From Candidatus Latescibacterota bacterium (GTDB lineage: Bacteria; JAAXHH01; JACQVL01), in NCBI GenBank assembly GCA_016209865.1, contig JACQVL010000170.1, positions 1 through 11,451 of the forward strand: a DNA stretch of 11,451 nucleotides, given 5' to 3'. Made by a program: the position numbers and the translations under genes. Shown piece after piece: positions 1-6,276 of the stretch (position 1 is the first letter of the stretch; each line of letters begins with the position of its first letter). The notes beneath the pieces are model-generated. The model did not search any database. It worked only from the letters and a program-made list of their open reading frames with translations, and was not told where the DNA came from.

Positions 1-25
1 CAATTCTTTTTCTGAACGTCTATAG

Positions 26-252
26 CTCGACAATGTTAGATTTAGAACGTTGTAAATCCTTAAGTTAGCTGTCATGAGCGCCATAATTGAACAGGAGCCG
101 AATGCCCAATTGAGCTTGTGGGGGGCAGATGAATTCCTGCGAATCATGTACGAGAGAGGTGATCGAGCTTCTCACGGTGTAATCTAAGAGTAAAGCCCTG
201 TTTTAAGCGTAAGCTGTTGATAGCAAATGGTTTGAAATTTAACATTGTCGAG
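26..252. mobile_element. MITE-like element or decayed insertion sequence with 18-bp terminal inverted repeats
   Basis: The left end (26-43, ctcgacaatgttagattt) and right end (235-252, aaatttaacattgtcgag) are inverted copies matching at 17 of 18 bases. The tetranucleotide ATAG lies directly outside both ends (22-25 and 253-256), as expected of a target-site duplication. The enclosed segment is visibly AT-richer than the rest of the window. It holds no transposase: the longest open frame I find on the plus strand is the 37-codon one at 74-187. Terminal inverted repeats plus a short flanking duplication and no coding capacity are the hallmarks of a MITE, so that is the inference. The alternative is a chance long-range inverted repeat, which 17/18 matches plus flanking ATAG make less likely. 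The family cannot be named from sequence alone. Confidence 0.5.
74..187 (+). CDS. Unrecognised 37-aa small open frame inside the repeat-bounded element
   Basis: An ATG at 74 opens a 37-codon frame ending at TAA 185-187. The product begins MSAIIEQEPNAQLSLWG and is acidic and mixed in composition, not low-complexity. I do not recognise it. No clear Shine-Dalgarno sequence precedes the ATG (upstream is taagttagctgtc), and the frame is short enough to occur by chance. It lies wholly between the inverted repeats at 26-43 and 235-252, so it could be the remnant of a cargo or transposase gene, or meaningless. It is listed only because this stretch otherwise has no gene. Confidence 0.15.
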   Translation: MSAIIEQEPNAQLSLWGADEFLRIMYERGDRASHGVI

Positions 253-377
253 ATAGTTACGAAACTTCTCGTTATTATTCTCCTGGACTACCTGAAAGAA
301 GGTTTTTGATTTTTCCCCTCTTTGGCCGTTTCTTTCATCTTTTCCCGAACCCCAAACCCCTAATCCCGAACCCCGAA
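253..377. other. Non-coding stretch left of the deacylase gene
   Basis: Together with 1-25 this is the part of the left 377 bases outside the putative mobile element. Positions 253-335 are AT-rich with pyrimidine runs on the plus strand. I see no tRNA, no promoter of quality and no convincing terminator for the gene that ends at 378. From 345 onward it becomes the heptamer repeat listed separately. A 65-codon minus-strand frame (381-184) crosses it, but its start is made of repeat sequence and I do not support it as a gene. Confidence 0.4.
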
Positions 378-379
378 TC
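345..379 (-). repeat. Five tandem degenerate heptamers, consensus G(G/A)TTnGG
   Basis: Read on the minus strand, the units are GATTCGG, GGTTCGG, GATTAGG, GGTTTGG and GGTTCGG, an exact 7-bp period over 35 bases. The first unit begins inside the TGA stop codon (378-380) of the deacylase gene, so the repeat starts where coding ends. Several other gaps in this window hold short-period repeats with different cores. Function is unknown. Comparison with the heptameric STRR sequences of cyanobacteria is by form only. Confidence 0.7.
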
Positions 380-2069
380 ACGCCCGCCTCAACGCCTTCC
401 CCGGTAACGCGCCCGTGTGTTTTCCCTGCTTGATGACGACTGTGCCGTTGACCAGGACGTACTCGATGCCGACCGGGTACTGGTGCGGGTCGAGAAAATC
501 GGCCTGGTCGGCGATTGTCTGCGGGTTGAACACGACCACATCGGCGGCGCAGCCCACGTCGATCCGGCCGCGGTCTTTCAGACCTAACCGCTGTGCAGGC
601 ATCCCGCTCATCTTGTGGATGGCGGTCGGCAGGTCGAGGAGCTTCTCCTCCCGGACGTACTTTCCTAACACGCGCGGGAACGTCCCGTAGAACCGGGGAT
701 GTGGCGTGGATTTGCTCAACACACCGTACGGGGCGACCGCCGTCCCATCGGAGGCAATCATGACGAGGGGGTGGGAGATGACCCGCTTGAGTTCGTCCTC
801 GCTCATCCCGAACCCGACCATCTCGACACTCGCCCGCTCTTCGATCAGGAGGTTCGTGACGAACTCGAACGGGTCCTGCTGTGTCGCCTCGACGATCTGC
901 GAGACCCGCTTCCCCTGAAATGGCCGGTTTTTATTCAGGGTGACAGAGGTGATCATGACCGCGTCCCACGCCCCTAACATGTCCACTTTGGCGAGCACCG
1001 CCTCTTTGATCGTCGGGAGTTGCTGCGCATCCTGAAGGCGTTCGATGAACGAGTCCGTCCCCCCATCACGCGACCACAAGGGGAACAGGTTCGTCAGGCC
1101 GGTCGCGTAAGCGATGTACGGGTACCGGTCGCACGCGATGTCCAGGCCGTCTGCGTTGGCCTGCTCGATCTTTTTCAACACCTCGAAGATCTTGCCCCAG
1201 TTCCGGCGGCCCGATGCCTTGACGTGAGAAATCTGCAGCCCGATCTCCGCGGCCCGCGCGGTCGCGATCGCCTCGTCGATCGCTTCCAGCAGAGTGTCGT
1301 CCTCGTTCCGGATGTGGGTGGCATAGAGGACGCCGTAAGATTTCGCCGTCCGGCACAGCTCAGAGATTTCGTCGAGCGTCGCAAAGCCGCCGGGGGGGTA
1401 CTCCAGGCCGGAGGACAGACCCCAGGCGCCCGTGGCGATCGCTTTATCGACCAGCGTCTTCATCTCGCCGACCTGCGGGAGGGTTGCCGGGACGTTCTCC
1501 TGGCCGACGACGAGTTCCCGGATCGTCCCCTGGCCGACGAAGGAGATGAAATTCACACCGATGCCTTGCTGTTCAAGTCGGTTGAACAGCCCGCGAAAAT
1601 CCTGCCAGTCGATCTCGATCCCGTATCTTTTACCCGGCCCGTCCTGCAGCCGTTTCCGCATGTCGGGCGAGAGCGGGGCGAGGGAACTGCCGTCCTGCCC
1701 GGCCACCTCGGTCGTCACTCCCTGGCGCGCTTTGCTCTCCGCTTTCGGGTTGGCGAGCAGGGTCAGGTCGGTATGGGAGTGGATGTCGATGAACCCGGGC
1801 GCAACCACCAGCCCTCGCGCGTCGATCACCGTCTTCCCGCCCTTCTGAGCGAGGTGGCCGATCTCGACGATCTGCTGCCCGATGATGCCGATATCCGCCC
1901 GGTACGACGCGGCTCCGGTCCCGTCGATCACCGTCCCGTTCTGGATGAGAACGTCGAACGCGGGCGGTTTCTGACAGCCGGCGTTAAGGGACGTGGAGAG
2001 GCTGCCGAACGTCGCGCCCGCGCTGGCCGTGCCCAGCGTCTTGAGAAACATCCGCCGTGTCCAGGCCAT
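378..2069 (-). CDS. Tat-exported N-acyl-D-amino-acid deacylase-like amidohydrolase
   Basis: A 563-aa member of the amidohydrolase superfamily in the D-aminoacylase/dihydroorotase-like branch. Such enzymes hydrolyse N-acyl-D-amino acids or related amides at a metal centre. Visible motifs are a twin-arginine signal TRRMFLK near residues 4-10, a possible lipobox-like LNAGC ending at Cys32 (imperfect, with Asn at -3), the metal-binding HSHTD at 97-101, GQDG at 124-127, His252 in ATHIRNE, His282 in QISHVKASG and Asp441 in IASDGTA. In characterised D-aminoacylases the position of Asp126 is a metal-bridging Cys in a GNCG motif, so the substrate may differ. I chose ATG 2067-2069 because GGAG sits six bases upstream; a TTG twelve bases earlier has no such site. 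It is the last gene of the four-gene minus-strand cluster, 158 bp behind the aminotransferase gene. The family assignment is firm, the exact substrate unknown. Confidence 0.9.
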   Translation of the reverse strand: MAWTRRMFLKTLGTASAGATFGSLSTSLNAGCQKPPAFDVLIQNGTVIDGTGAASYRADIGIIGQQIVEIGHLAQKGGKTVIDARGLVVAPGFIDIHSHTDLTLLANPKAESKARQGVTTEVAGQDGSSLAPLSPDMRKRLQDGPGKRYGIEIDWQDFRGLFNRLEQQGIGVNFISFVGQGTIRELVVGQENVPATLPQVGEMKTLVDKAIATGAWGLSSGLEYPPGGFATLDEISELCRTAKSYGVLYATHIRNEDDTLLEAIDEAIATARAAEIGLQISHVKASGRRNWGKIFEVLKKIEQANADGLDIACDRYPYIAYATGLTNLFPLWSRDGGTDSFIERLQDAQQLPTIKEAVLAKVDMLGAWDAVMITSVTLNKNRPFQGKRVSQIVEATQQDPFEFVTNLLIEERASVEMVGFGMSEDELKRVISHPLVMIASDGTAVAPYGVLSKSTPHPRFYGTFPRVLGKYVREEKLLDLPTAIHKMSGMPAQRLGLKDRGRIDVGCAADVVVFNPQTIADQADFLDPHQYPVGIEYVLVNGTVVIKQGKHTGALPGKALRRA

Positions 2070-2088
2070 GCGATACTCCAAAACACGA

Positions 2089-2116
2089 CCGCCGGAGTCA
2101 TGCTTCGCTCCGGCGG
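2089..2116 (-). terminator. Perfect 9-bp GC-rich hairpin upstream of the deacylase gene (terminator or attenuator candidate)
   Basis: The arms ccgccggag (2089-2097) and ctccggcgg (2108-2116) pair perfectly around a 10-base loop. On the minus strand the stem is followed by TCGTGTTTT and then by the GGAG ribosome site of the deacylase gene. The short T-run makes it terminator-like but weak. Its position, in the leader between aminotransferase and deacylase, would let it reduce or condition read-through into the last gene. It could equally be a stabilising 5' stem or a dispersed palindromic repeat. Confidence 0.45.
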
Positions 2117-2171
2117 CTGGCGATCGATACTGTTGAGCAGATGGGCAGCAGGCAGGGAGACAGTGGTCTTA

Positions 2172-2200
2172 ACTGCCCACTGCCCATTGCCCACCTGCCC
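2172..2200. repeat. Tandem heptamer repeat, unit (A)(C/T)TGCCC
   Basis: Plus-strand units are actgccc, actgccc, attgccc and acctgccc, with a 7-bp period except for the last, 8-base unit. The repeat lies in the 158-bp gap between the deacylase and aminotransferase genes. A nearby gcaggcaggg (2149-2158) and the ggtggg that follows at 2201 have similar composition and could pair with the repeat. It belongs to the general pattern of short-period repeats in the gaps of this window. No function is visible. Confidence 0.65.
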
Positions 2201-2227
2201 GGTGGGACGGGGGAGTCGGGGGGTACG

Positions 2228-3499
2228 TTACCCCACCGTCTTCTGACCCAGGACGTCTTTCAGCGTCGAGATGAACACCTCTAATTCCTCTTGCGTCCCG
2301 ATCGAGACACGGATGAAGTTCGGCATGTTCCACTGTCCCATACCACTCCGGATCATCACCCGGCGCTTCCTCAGCTCCCGGACGACCTCCTGAGAGTTGC
2401 GCTTGAGGTCGACCATCATGAAGTTGGTGTGGCTGGGAATGTACTCCAGTCCCATCGCCTTAAATTCACTGTACAGGTAATTCTTCCCGTCGGCGACGAC
2501 CTTCTTCGAGCGCCCCACGAAGTCGTCGTCCTCGATCGCCGCGGTTGCGGCCGCGTCACTCAAGACGGAGAGGCCGCCGCCGAACCCGGAGTACAGCATC
2601 AACTTCCCGAGCATCTTCGGCCCGGCGATCGCGTACCCGATCCGCATCCCGGCCAGCCCGTAGATCTTCGAGAAGGTTCGGGCGACGATCACGTTCTCCC
2701 GGCTGAGCGCCAGGTCGATCCCATCCTTGTAATTCGGCTCCTGGGCGAAATGGATGTACGCCTCGTCGATGAAGACCATGACGGTGGGCGGGACGGCGTC
2801 GATAAATTTAGTCAGGTCGTCGTGGGAGATGAGCGTCCCGGTCGGGTTGTTCGGGTTGGTAATCGTCACGCAGGTCGTCTTCGGGGTAATCGCCTTCAGC
2901 ATGGCGTTCAGGTCATGCTTGTAATCAGTCGTCAGTGGCACCCGGATGACGTTCGTCTTCGCGCCCGTCATCTTGAACGACTCGGTCACCATGGCGACCT
3001 GACCGTACCCGGGCTGCGCCTCGATCACCTCACCCGTGCCATCCCCGACGGTCATCAGTCCGATCGTCTGGAGGATCGGCCCGGACCCGGCGCTGATCAT
3101 GATGCGGAGTTTCTCGCGGAGGGCCCGGAAGGAGGCCGGGTTGTCGAAGTCGAGGTTTGCCAGGTTGAAATCCCCCAGCGCGATGCCGTGCAGTTTGTGG
3201 AGCATGAACGGCAGCCGCGTCCCGAAGGAATACCGGTTCATCTCGAACATGTGCTGAGCGACCGCTTCGATCGCGCGCGGGGATGCGCCCAGCGGGTTCT
3301 CGTTCGCGCTGATCTGAACGATCCCCTTCATGACGCCGTTGCCCTGGATGTCATCCATGGTCAACGGCCGCTTACCGGTGACGAGCGCCTCGGCCAGCGC
3401 CAGGCGGGAGCTGAGCGAGAGCGCTCCTGCGCCCACTAACGCCCCTTTCAGAAAACCCCGACGCGAGACCGCATGGCCGAGTTCTTTCGAGAATTCCAT
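2228..3499 (-). CDS. Tat-exported histidinol-phosphate-aminotransferase-like PLP enzyme
   Basis: A 423-aa fold-type I aminotransferase closest in motifs to the HisC family, which transfers an amino group using pyridoxal phosphate. It shows SANENPLGASP at 64-74, NPNNPTG at 215-221, DEAY at 245-248, TFSK at 275-278 with the predicted Schiff-base Lys278, MRIGY at 285-289 and IRVSIG with Arg397. Unlike biosynthetic HisC it begins with a twin-arginine signal (SRRGFLKG, 12-19), a hydrophobic stretch and a plausible ALA cleavage site at 34-36. Tat export of a folded, cofactor-loaded enzyme is sensible for a PLP protein. A near-perfect ribosome site AAGGAGGG lies just upstream of ATG 3499. It sits 61 bp after the GMC oxidoreductase gene and before the deacylase gene, so a periplasmic role on an amino compound is more likely than histidine biosynthesis. 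Its substrate is unknown. Confidence 0.88.
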   Translation of the reverse strand: MEFSKELGHAVSRRGFLKGALVGAGALSLSSRLALAEALVTGKRPLTMDDIQGNGVMKGIVQISANENPLGASPRAIEAVAQHMFEMNRYSFGTRLPFMLHKLHGIALGDFNLANLDFDNPASFRALREKLRIMISAGSGPILQTIGLMTVGDGTGEVIEAQPGYGQVAMVTESFKMTGAKTNVIRVPLTTDYKHDLNAMLKAITPKTTCVTITNPNNPTGTLISHDDLTKFIDAVPPTVMVFIDEAYIHFAQEPNYKDGIDLALSRENVIVARTFSKIYGLAGMRIGYAIAGPKMLGKLMLYSGFGGGLSVLSDAAATAAIEDDDFVGRSKKVVADGKNYLYSEFKAMGLEYIPSHTNFMMVDLKRNSQEVVRELRKRRVMIRSGMGQWNMPNFIRVSIGTQEELEVFISTLKDVLGQKTVG

Positions 3500-3517
3500 A
3501 GAGACCCTCCTTCAAGT

Positions 3518-3556
3518 GAACGTTGAAACGTGAGAACGTTAGAACGTTCAAACGTT
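3518..3556. repeat. Short repeat cluster with core GAACGTT
   Basis: The gap between the GMC and aminotransferase genes contains gaacgtt (3518), gaaacgt (3525), gaacgtt (3534), gaacgtt (3542) and caaacgtt (3549). The core AACGTT is itself palindromic and the spacing is 7 to 9 bases. A similar gaacgttg occurs at 45-52 inside the element at the left edge. It could be a regulator-binding array, but the irregular spacing and the presence of different repeats in the other gaps favour a non-regulatory intergenic repeat. Confidence 0.6.
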
Positions 3557-3560
3557 GTGA

Positions 3561-5222
3561 TTACCCGATATTCCCCTTCTTCATCTGATCGACGATGTAC
3601 TCGGCCGCACGGAACGACAGCGCCTGGATGGTGAGCGTCGGGTTGCTCTTCCCGGACGTGACAAAGCTGCTGCCGTCGACGAGAAAGAGGTTTTTCACGT
3701 CATGCGACTGGTTAAATTTATTGACGACGGATGTCCTGGGATCGTTCCCCATCCGGCAGGTGCCTAACAGATGGGCATCTCCCTTCGGGACCGCGTTCGG
3801 CGTGGCGACGATCCGCGTCGCCCCGGCGGCGGCGAGCAGTTCTTTCGCCCGCTCCCGGAAGAAATCCCCGACCGTGAACTCGTTCGGGTGAGACTTGTAT
3901 GTGATGCAGGGGACCGGTAGTCCCCACTTGTCTTTCACCTTCGCATCGAGGCTGACGGTGTTCGTCTCCTGCGAAAGCGACTCCATGCTCGCTAAGGCGA
4001 CCATCTGCCGGTTGAAGTTCTGGATAATCCATTGCTTTCGTTCCGGCCCCCAGCGCGGCAGCCGGGGGATGTTGAGCTGCGAGAACGCTAAGAGTTCCCC
4101 ATCCCCGCGCGGCTCGAGCACCCCCCCGCCGAAGAACCCGTGTTTGCCGGGGTTCGGCTCGTAGAAGTCCTGGATCACCCGGGTGTCCATCACTCCCTTG
4201 TATTCGTTCAACTCCTTCTCGAAAAACCCGCGGGCGCTCTGATAATAATTGAACATCAGGTGCTTGCCCACATACCCGCTGCTGTTGGCCAGCCCGTTCG
4301 GGAAACGGGTCGAAGGAGACATCAGCAGCAACCGGGGGGTAAAGACGCCGTTGCAGCACACGACGACGACACGGGCTTCCAGCCGGTGTTCGTTGAGGTT
4401 TTTATCCAGGTACACCACTCCGGTCGCCAGTCCCTGTTCGTCGACCGTGATCTCCCGGACGCAGCAATCCGCCCGGATCTCGCACTTGCCGGTGCGCAGC
4501 GCCTTGGGGATGACCGTGACGAGGGTGCTCGACTTGGCCTCCATCGTGCATCCGTACCCCTCGCAGAACCCGCAGTTCATGCACGCCCCTCGGCTGTCGT
4601 AGTCCTGCGTGATGATGGCCATCGGGGTCGGGTACGAGTGCCAGCCGAGCTTCTGCGCCGCTAAGTCGGCGAGCGCGCCGGAACTCTTGCGCGCCACCGG
4701 GGGCAGCGGGTACGGCTTGCGGCGCGGCGGGTCGAACGGGTTCGCGCTCGCCAGACCGGACACTCCGATCTCGTACTCCGCTTTCTCGTAATACGGTTCC
4801 AGGTCCCAGTAGTCGACCGGCCAGTCCTGGACGTCCGCCCCGGCGACCGGCCCGAACAGGCTGCGCTCTTTGAAGTCCGATTCGTGCAGCCGCCAGGAAA
4901 TCCCGGTGTAGTGGACGGTGCCGCCCCCGACGTTGCTCTGCATGTTGACCGAGTACACGACGGCCGGCTCGGTGTTAGCGTCCGGACGGTAAGTGTTGGG
5001 CTGATCGTACTTGATCAGTCCGCGCAGCTTCATGCACTTGAGCTCATCCTGGACGTAATCCCGCGTCTTCAAGAACGGCCCCATCTCGAACGCGACGACC
5101 TTCAGGCCCCGGGTGCTCAGTTCCTTCATCATCACCCCACCGGCCGCCCCCGTCCCGATGACGATCACGTCCGGGCGGTCGATCTTGATTGTGGGCAAGG
5201 CCATCGCCATGTCTGACGTCAT
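3561..5222 (-). CDS. GMC family FAD oxidoreductase, gluconate-2-dehydrogenase flavoprotein-like
   Basis: A 553-aa flavoprotein of the glucose-methanol-choline family, which oxidises alcohol groups of sugars, polyols or similar substrates with FAD. The N-terminal dinucleotide fold is VIVIGTGAAGG (GxGxxG at 23-29). NVGGGTVHYTG near 98-108 is a family FAD-region motif. The C-terminal region has HLLGTCRMG with the predicted catalytic His483, then LVDGSSF and SNPTLT with Asn527, the usual His/Asn pair. Four cysteines in CMNCGFCEGYGC (214, 217, 220, 225) suggest an Fe-S cluster of the kind reported in bacterial FAD-dependent glucose dehydrogenases. There is no signal peptide of its own, so it probably crosses the membrane by hitchhiking on the Tat-bearing small subunit encoded directly upstream. 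ATG 5220-5222 is preferred over TTG 5223-5225 because AAGGAG (5230-5235) is seven bases away. No cytochrome c electron acceptor is encoded nearby. Confidence 0.92.
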   Translation of the reverse strand: MTSDMAMALPTIKIDRPDVIVIGTGAAGGVMMKELSTRGLKVVAFEMGPFLKTRDYVQDELKCMKLRGLIKYDQPNTYRPDANTEPAVVYSVNMQSNVGGGTVHYTGISWRLHESDFKERSLFGPVAGADVQDWPVDYWDLEPYYEKAEYEIGVSGLASANPFDPPRRKPYPLPPVARKSSGALADLAAQKLGWHSYPTPMAIITQDYDSRGACMNCGFCEGYGCTMEAKSSTLVTVIPKALRTGKCEIRADCCVREITVDEQGLATGVVYLDKNLNEHRLEARVVVVCCNGVFTPRLLLMSPSTRFPNGLANSSGYVGKHLMFNYYQSARGFFEKELNEYKGVMDTRVIQDFYEPNPGKHGFFGGGVLEPRGDGELLAFSQLNIPRLPRWGPERKQWIIQNFNRQMVALASMESLSQETNTVSLDAKVKDKWGLPVPCITYKSHPNEFTVGDFFRERAKELLAAAGATRIVATPNAVPKGDAHLLGTCRMGNDPRTSVVNKFNQSHDVKNLFLVDGSSFVTSGKSNPTLTIQALSFRAAEYIVDQMKKGNIG

Positions 5223-5238
5223 CAAGGAACTCCTTTTT

Positions 5239-5311
5239 ACAGGGATGAACAGGATAGTCAGGATAGTCTTGACTGCTCATTCTGAATCCTGTCTATCCTG
5301 TTCATCCCTGT
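5239..5311. repeat. Long palindrome (19-bp perfect arms, about 26-bp stem) between dehydrogenase subunit genes
   Basis: The arm acagggatgaacaggatag (5239-5257) is exactly complementary to ctatcctgttcatccctgt (5293-5311). After one mismatch the stem continues with caggat (5259-5264) against atcctg (5286-5291), leaving a 21-base loop. The left arm also contains a 9-bp period (gatgaacag, gataGTCag, gatagtctt). The outer base of the right arm is part of the small-subunit TAA stop codon (5311-5313), and the left arm ends four bases from the ribosome site of the GMC gene. It could be a dispersed palindromic element, an mRNA-stabilising stem or a weak terminator controlling subunit ratio. No U-tract follows on the minus strand close enough to call a clear terminator, although TAAAAAGG comes next. 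Confidence 0.75.
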
Positions 5312-5994
5312 TATTTCCTCTTCTTGGACGGTTGTTCTTGCTTCCCCGGCCCCTTGTACGGGACGAACGGGGGGTATTCGATCTCAGGAAGGTTCGCGTC
5401 ATAAGCCCCGAACGGCGGGTCGTACCCGAACGCTTTCGGGCCGGGGAAGTTGACCATCTTCCAGCCGATCTCATTGTGGTTCCCCCCGTACTGCGGGTCG
5501 GCGAACAGCCCCTCCATCGTGTGTTCGATCACCAGCCGCAGGAAGGTTTGACTGGGGAGGGCGGTGTCCGTCCAGCCTGGCGGGGGTTCGCGCTTATCTA
5601 TCGCGGTCATCAGCTCGACCTGCTGATCGACTGTCAGGTCGATGAACTTTTTGCCGTACGCCGTCTCGCTCGCCTTGTCCATCAGGTCGATGCCTGTGAG
5701 GTAATTCGGCCTGTCTTCGGCGTTGTGGGTGGTGAGGGAGCGGTCGATGTAGTCGATCACATGGGCATCTGTCGCCCCCGGAGACTGGTCGTCGGCGGGC
5801 ATGATGCGCTCGGCCATCGCTTCGATCGTCAACCCCTGCTGTTCGGTGAACGACACAAACTCTCGAGAGGGCTTGCTCGCCTGTCGGGTGAGGGCCTTCC
5901 CGGCGGTGCCGAGCACGCCCAGAGAGATGACCCCGCCTGTGACTTGTCCTGTGCGGGATAGGAACGCTCTGCGTGAGAGACGACGGTCATCCAT
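5311..5994 (-). CDS. Tat-exported gluconate 2-dehydrogenase subunit 3 family protein
   Basis: A 227-aa small subunit of the gluconate 2-dehydrogenase subunit 3 family, partner of GMC-type dehydrogenases at the outer face of the inner membrane. Residues 7-13 are SRRAFLS followed by a hydrophobic stretch rich in Gly, Val and Leu, a clear twin-arginine signal. The motif ADPQYGGNHNEIGWKMVNFPGP near 165-186 is the family signature. The C-terminus is lysine-rich (SKKRK). In characterised FAD-dependent dehydrogenases this subunit carries the Tat signal for the flavoprotein, which matches the GMC gene lying 88 bp downstream without a signal. ATG 5994 is the only start that keeps the full signal; its ribosome site (GGAG, ten bases away) is weak. 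It is the first gene of the minus-strand cluster. Its substrate cannot be read from the sequence. Confidence 0.9.
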   Translation of the reverse strand: MDDRRLSRRAFLSRTGQVTGGVISLGVLGTAGKALTRQASKPSREFVSFTEQQGLTIEAMAERIMPADDQSPGATDAHVIDYIDRSLTTHNAEDRPNYLTGIDLMDKASETAYGKKFIDLTVDQQVELMTAIDKREPPPGWTDTALPSQTFLRLVIEHTMEGLFADPQYGGNHNEIGWKMVNFPGPKAFGYDPPFGAYDANLPEIEYPPFVPYKGPGKQEQPSKKRK

Positions 5995-6276
5995 GACGTG
6001 TGGTCTCCAGAGTGGGCCGGAACCCTTCCCCTTCCTGTCTCCGGTCTCGACCAGGACTTGCCGAATGAACGACGGAGGATATAACAGTCATCCACACATA
6101 CAGTTGAACGGGAGAATCCTTCATTTTTTCTCGATCATTCCTGCTCCTCGTAAGATAGGGCTCGGTCGTGTCAAGCGCAAGTATTTTCCGACCTCTCTGC
6201 ACTCCGACGACCGGACGAACCGATTGCTCGCCCGCGAAGGCATTCACGATACAGAGTCTCCGTAGATCCCTCCTCT
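5995..6276. other. 282-bp intergenic region expected to hold the promoter of the four-gene cluster
   Basis: This gap separates the DUF4173 gene from the dehydrogenase cluster, both on the minus strand. I see no RNA gene and no clear terminator after the DUF4173 stop. An 86-codon minus-strand frame runs through it into the small-subunit gene in another frame, but has no family signature or ribosome site that I can see. The best promoter candidate is listed separately. A cluster start here is implied because the gap is the longest between coding genes in this part of the window. Confidence 0.4.
6152..6180 (-). promoter_or_regulatory. Weak candidate sigma-70 promoter for the four-gene cluster
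   Basis: On the minus strand TTGCGC (6175-6180) and TATCTT (6152-6157) are separated by exactly 17 bases. The -35 matches three and the -10 four of six consensus positions. It would leave a leader of about 150 bases before the small-subunit ATG. An overlapping perfect TTGACA (6169-6174) is only 11 bases from the same -10, too close for the standard arrangement. No better pair was found in the gap. Confidence 0.3.

Noticed and set aside
184-381. 65-codon minus-strand frame starting with GTG overlapping the deacylase stop
   Set aside because: The GTGA overlap looks like coupling, but the first residues are translated from the heptamer repeat and the rest crosses the right end of the putative mobile element. 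No homologue is recognised.
1020-2246. 408-codon plus-strand frame antisense to the deacylase gene
   Set aside because: Same explanation: a shadow of the well-supported amidohydrolase gene with no recognisable domain and no ribosome site.
2291-3439. 382-codon plus-strand frame antisense to the aminotransferase gene
   Set aside because: Composition is His/Asp/Arg-rich shadow sequence, and the opposite strand encodes every aminotransferase motif.
6169-6174. Perfect TTGACA as -35 of the dehydrogenase cluster
   Set aside because: The only TAT-like -10 lies 11 bases away, too close for sigma-70. The overlapping TTGCGC with 17-base spacing was listed instead, at low confidence.
5987-6247. 86-codon minus-strand frame in the gap before the dehydrogenase cluster
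   Set aside because: No ribosome site, no recognisable motif, and it runs into the small-subunit gene out of frame.
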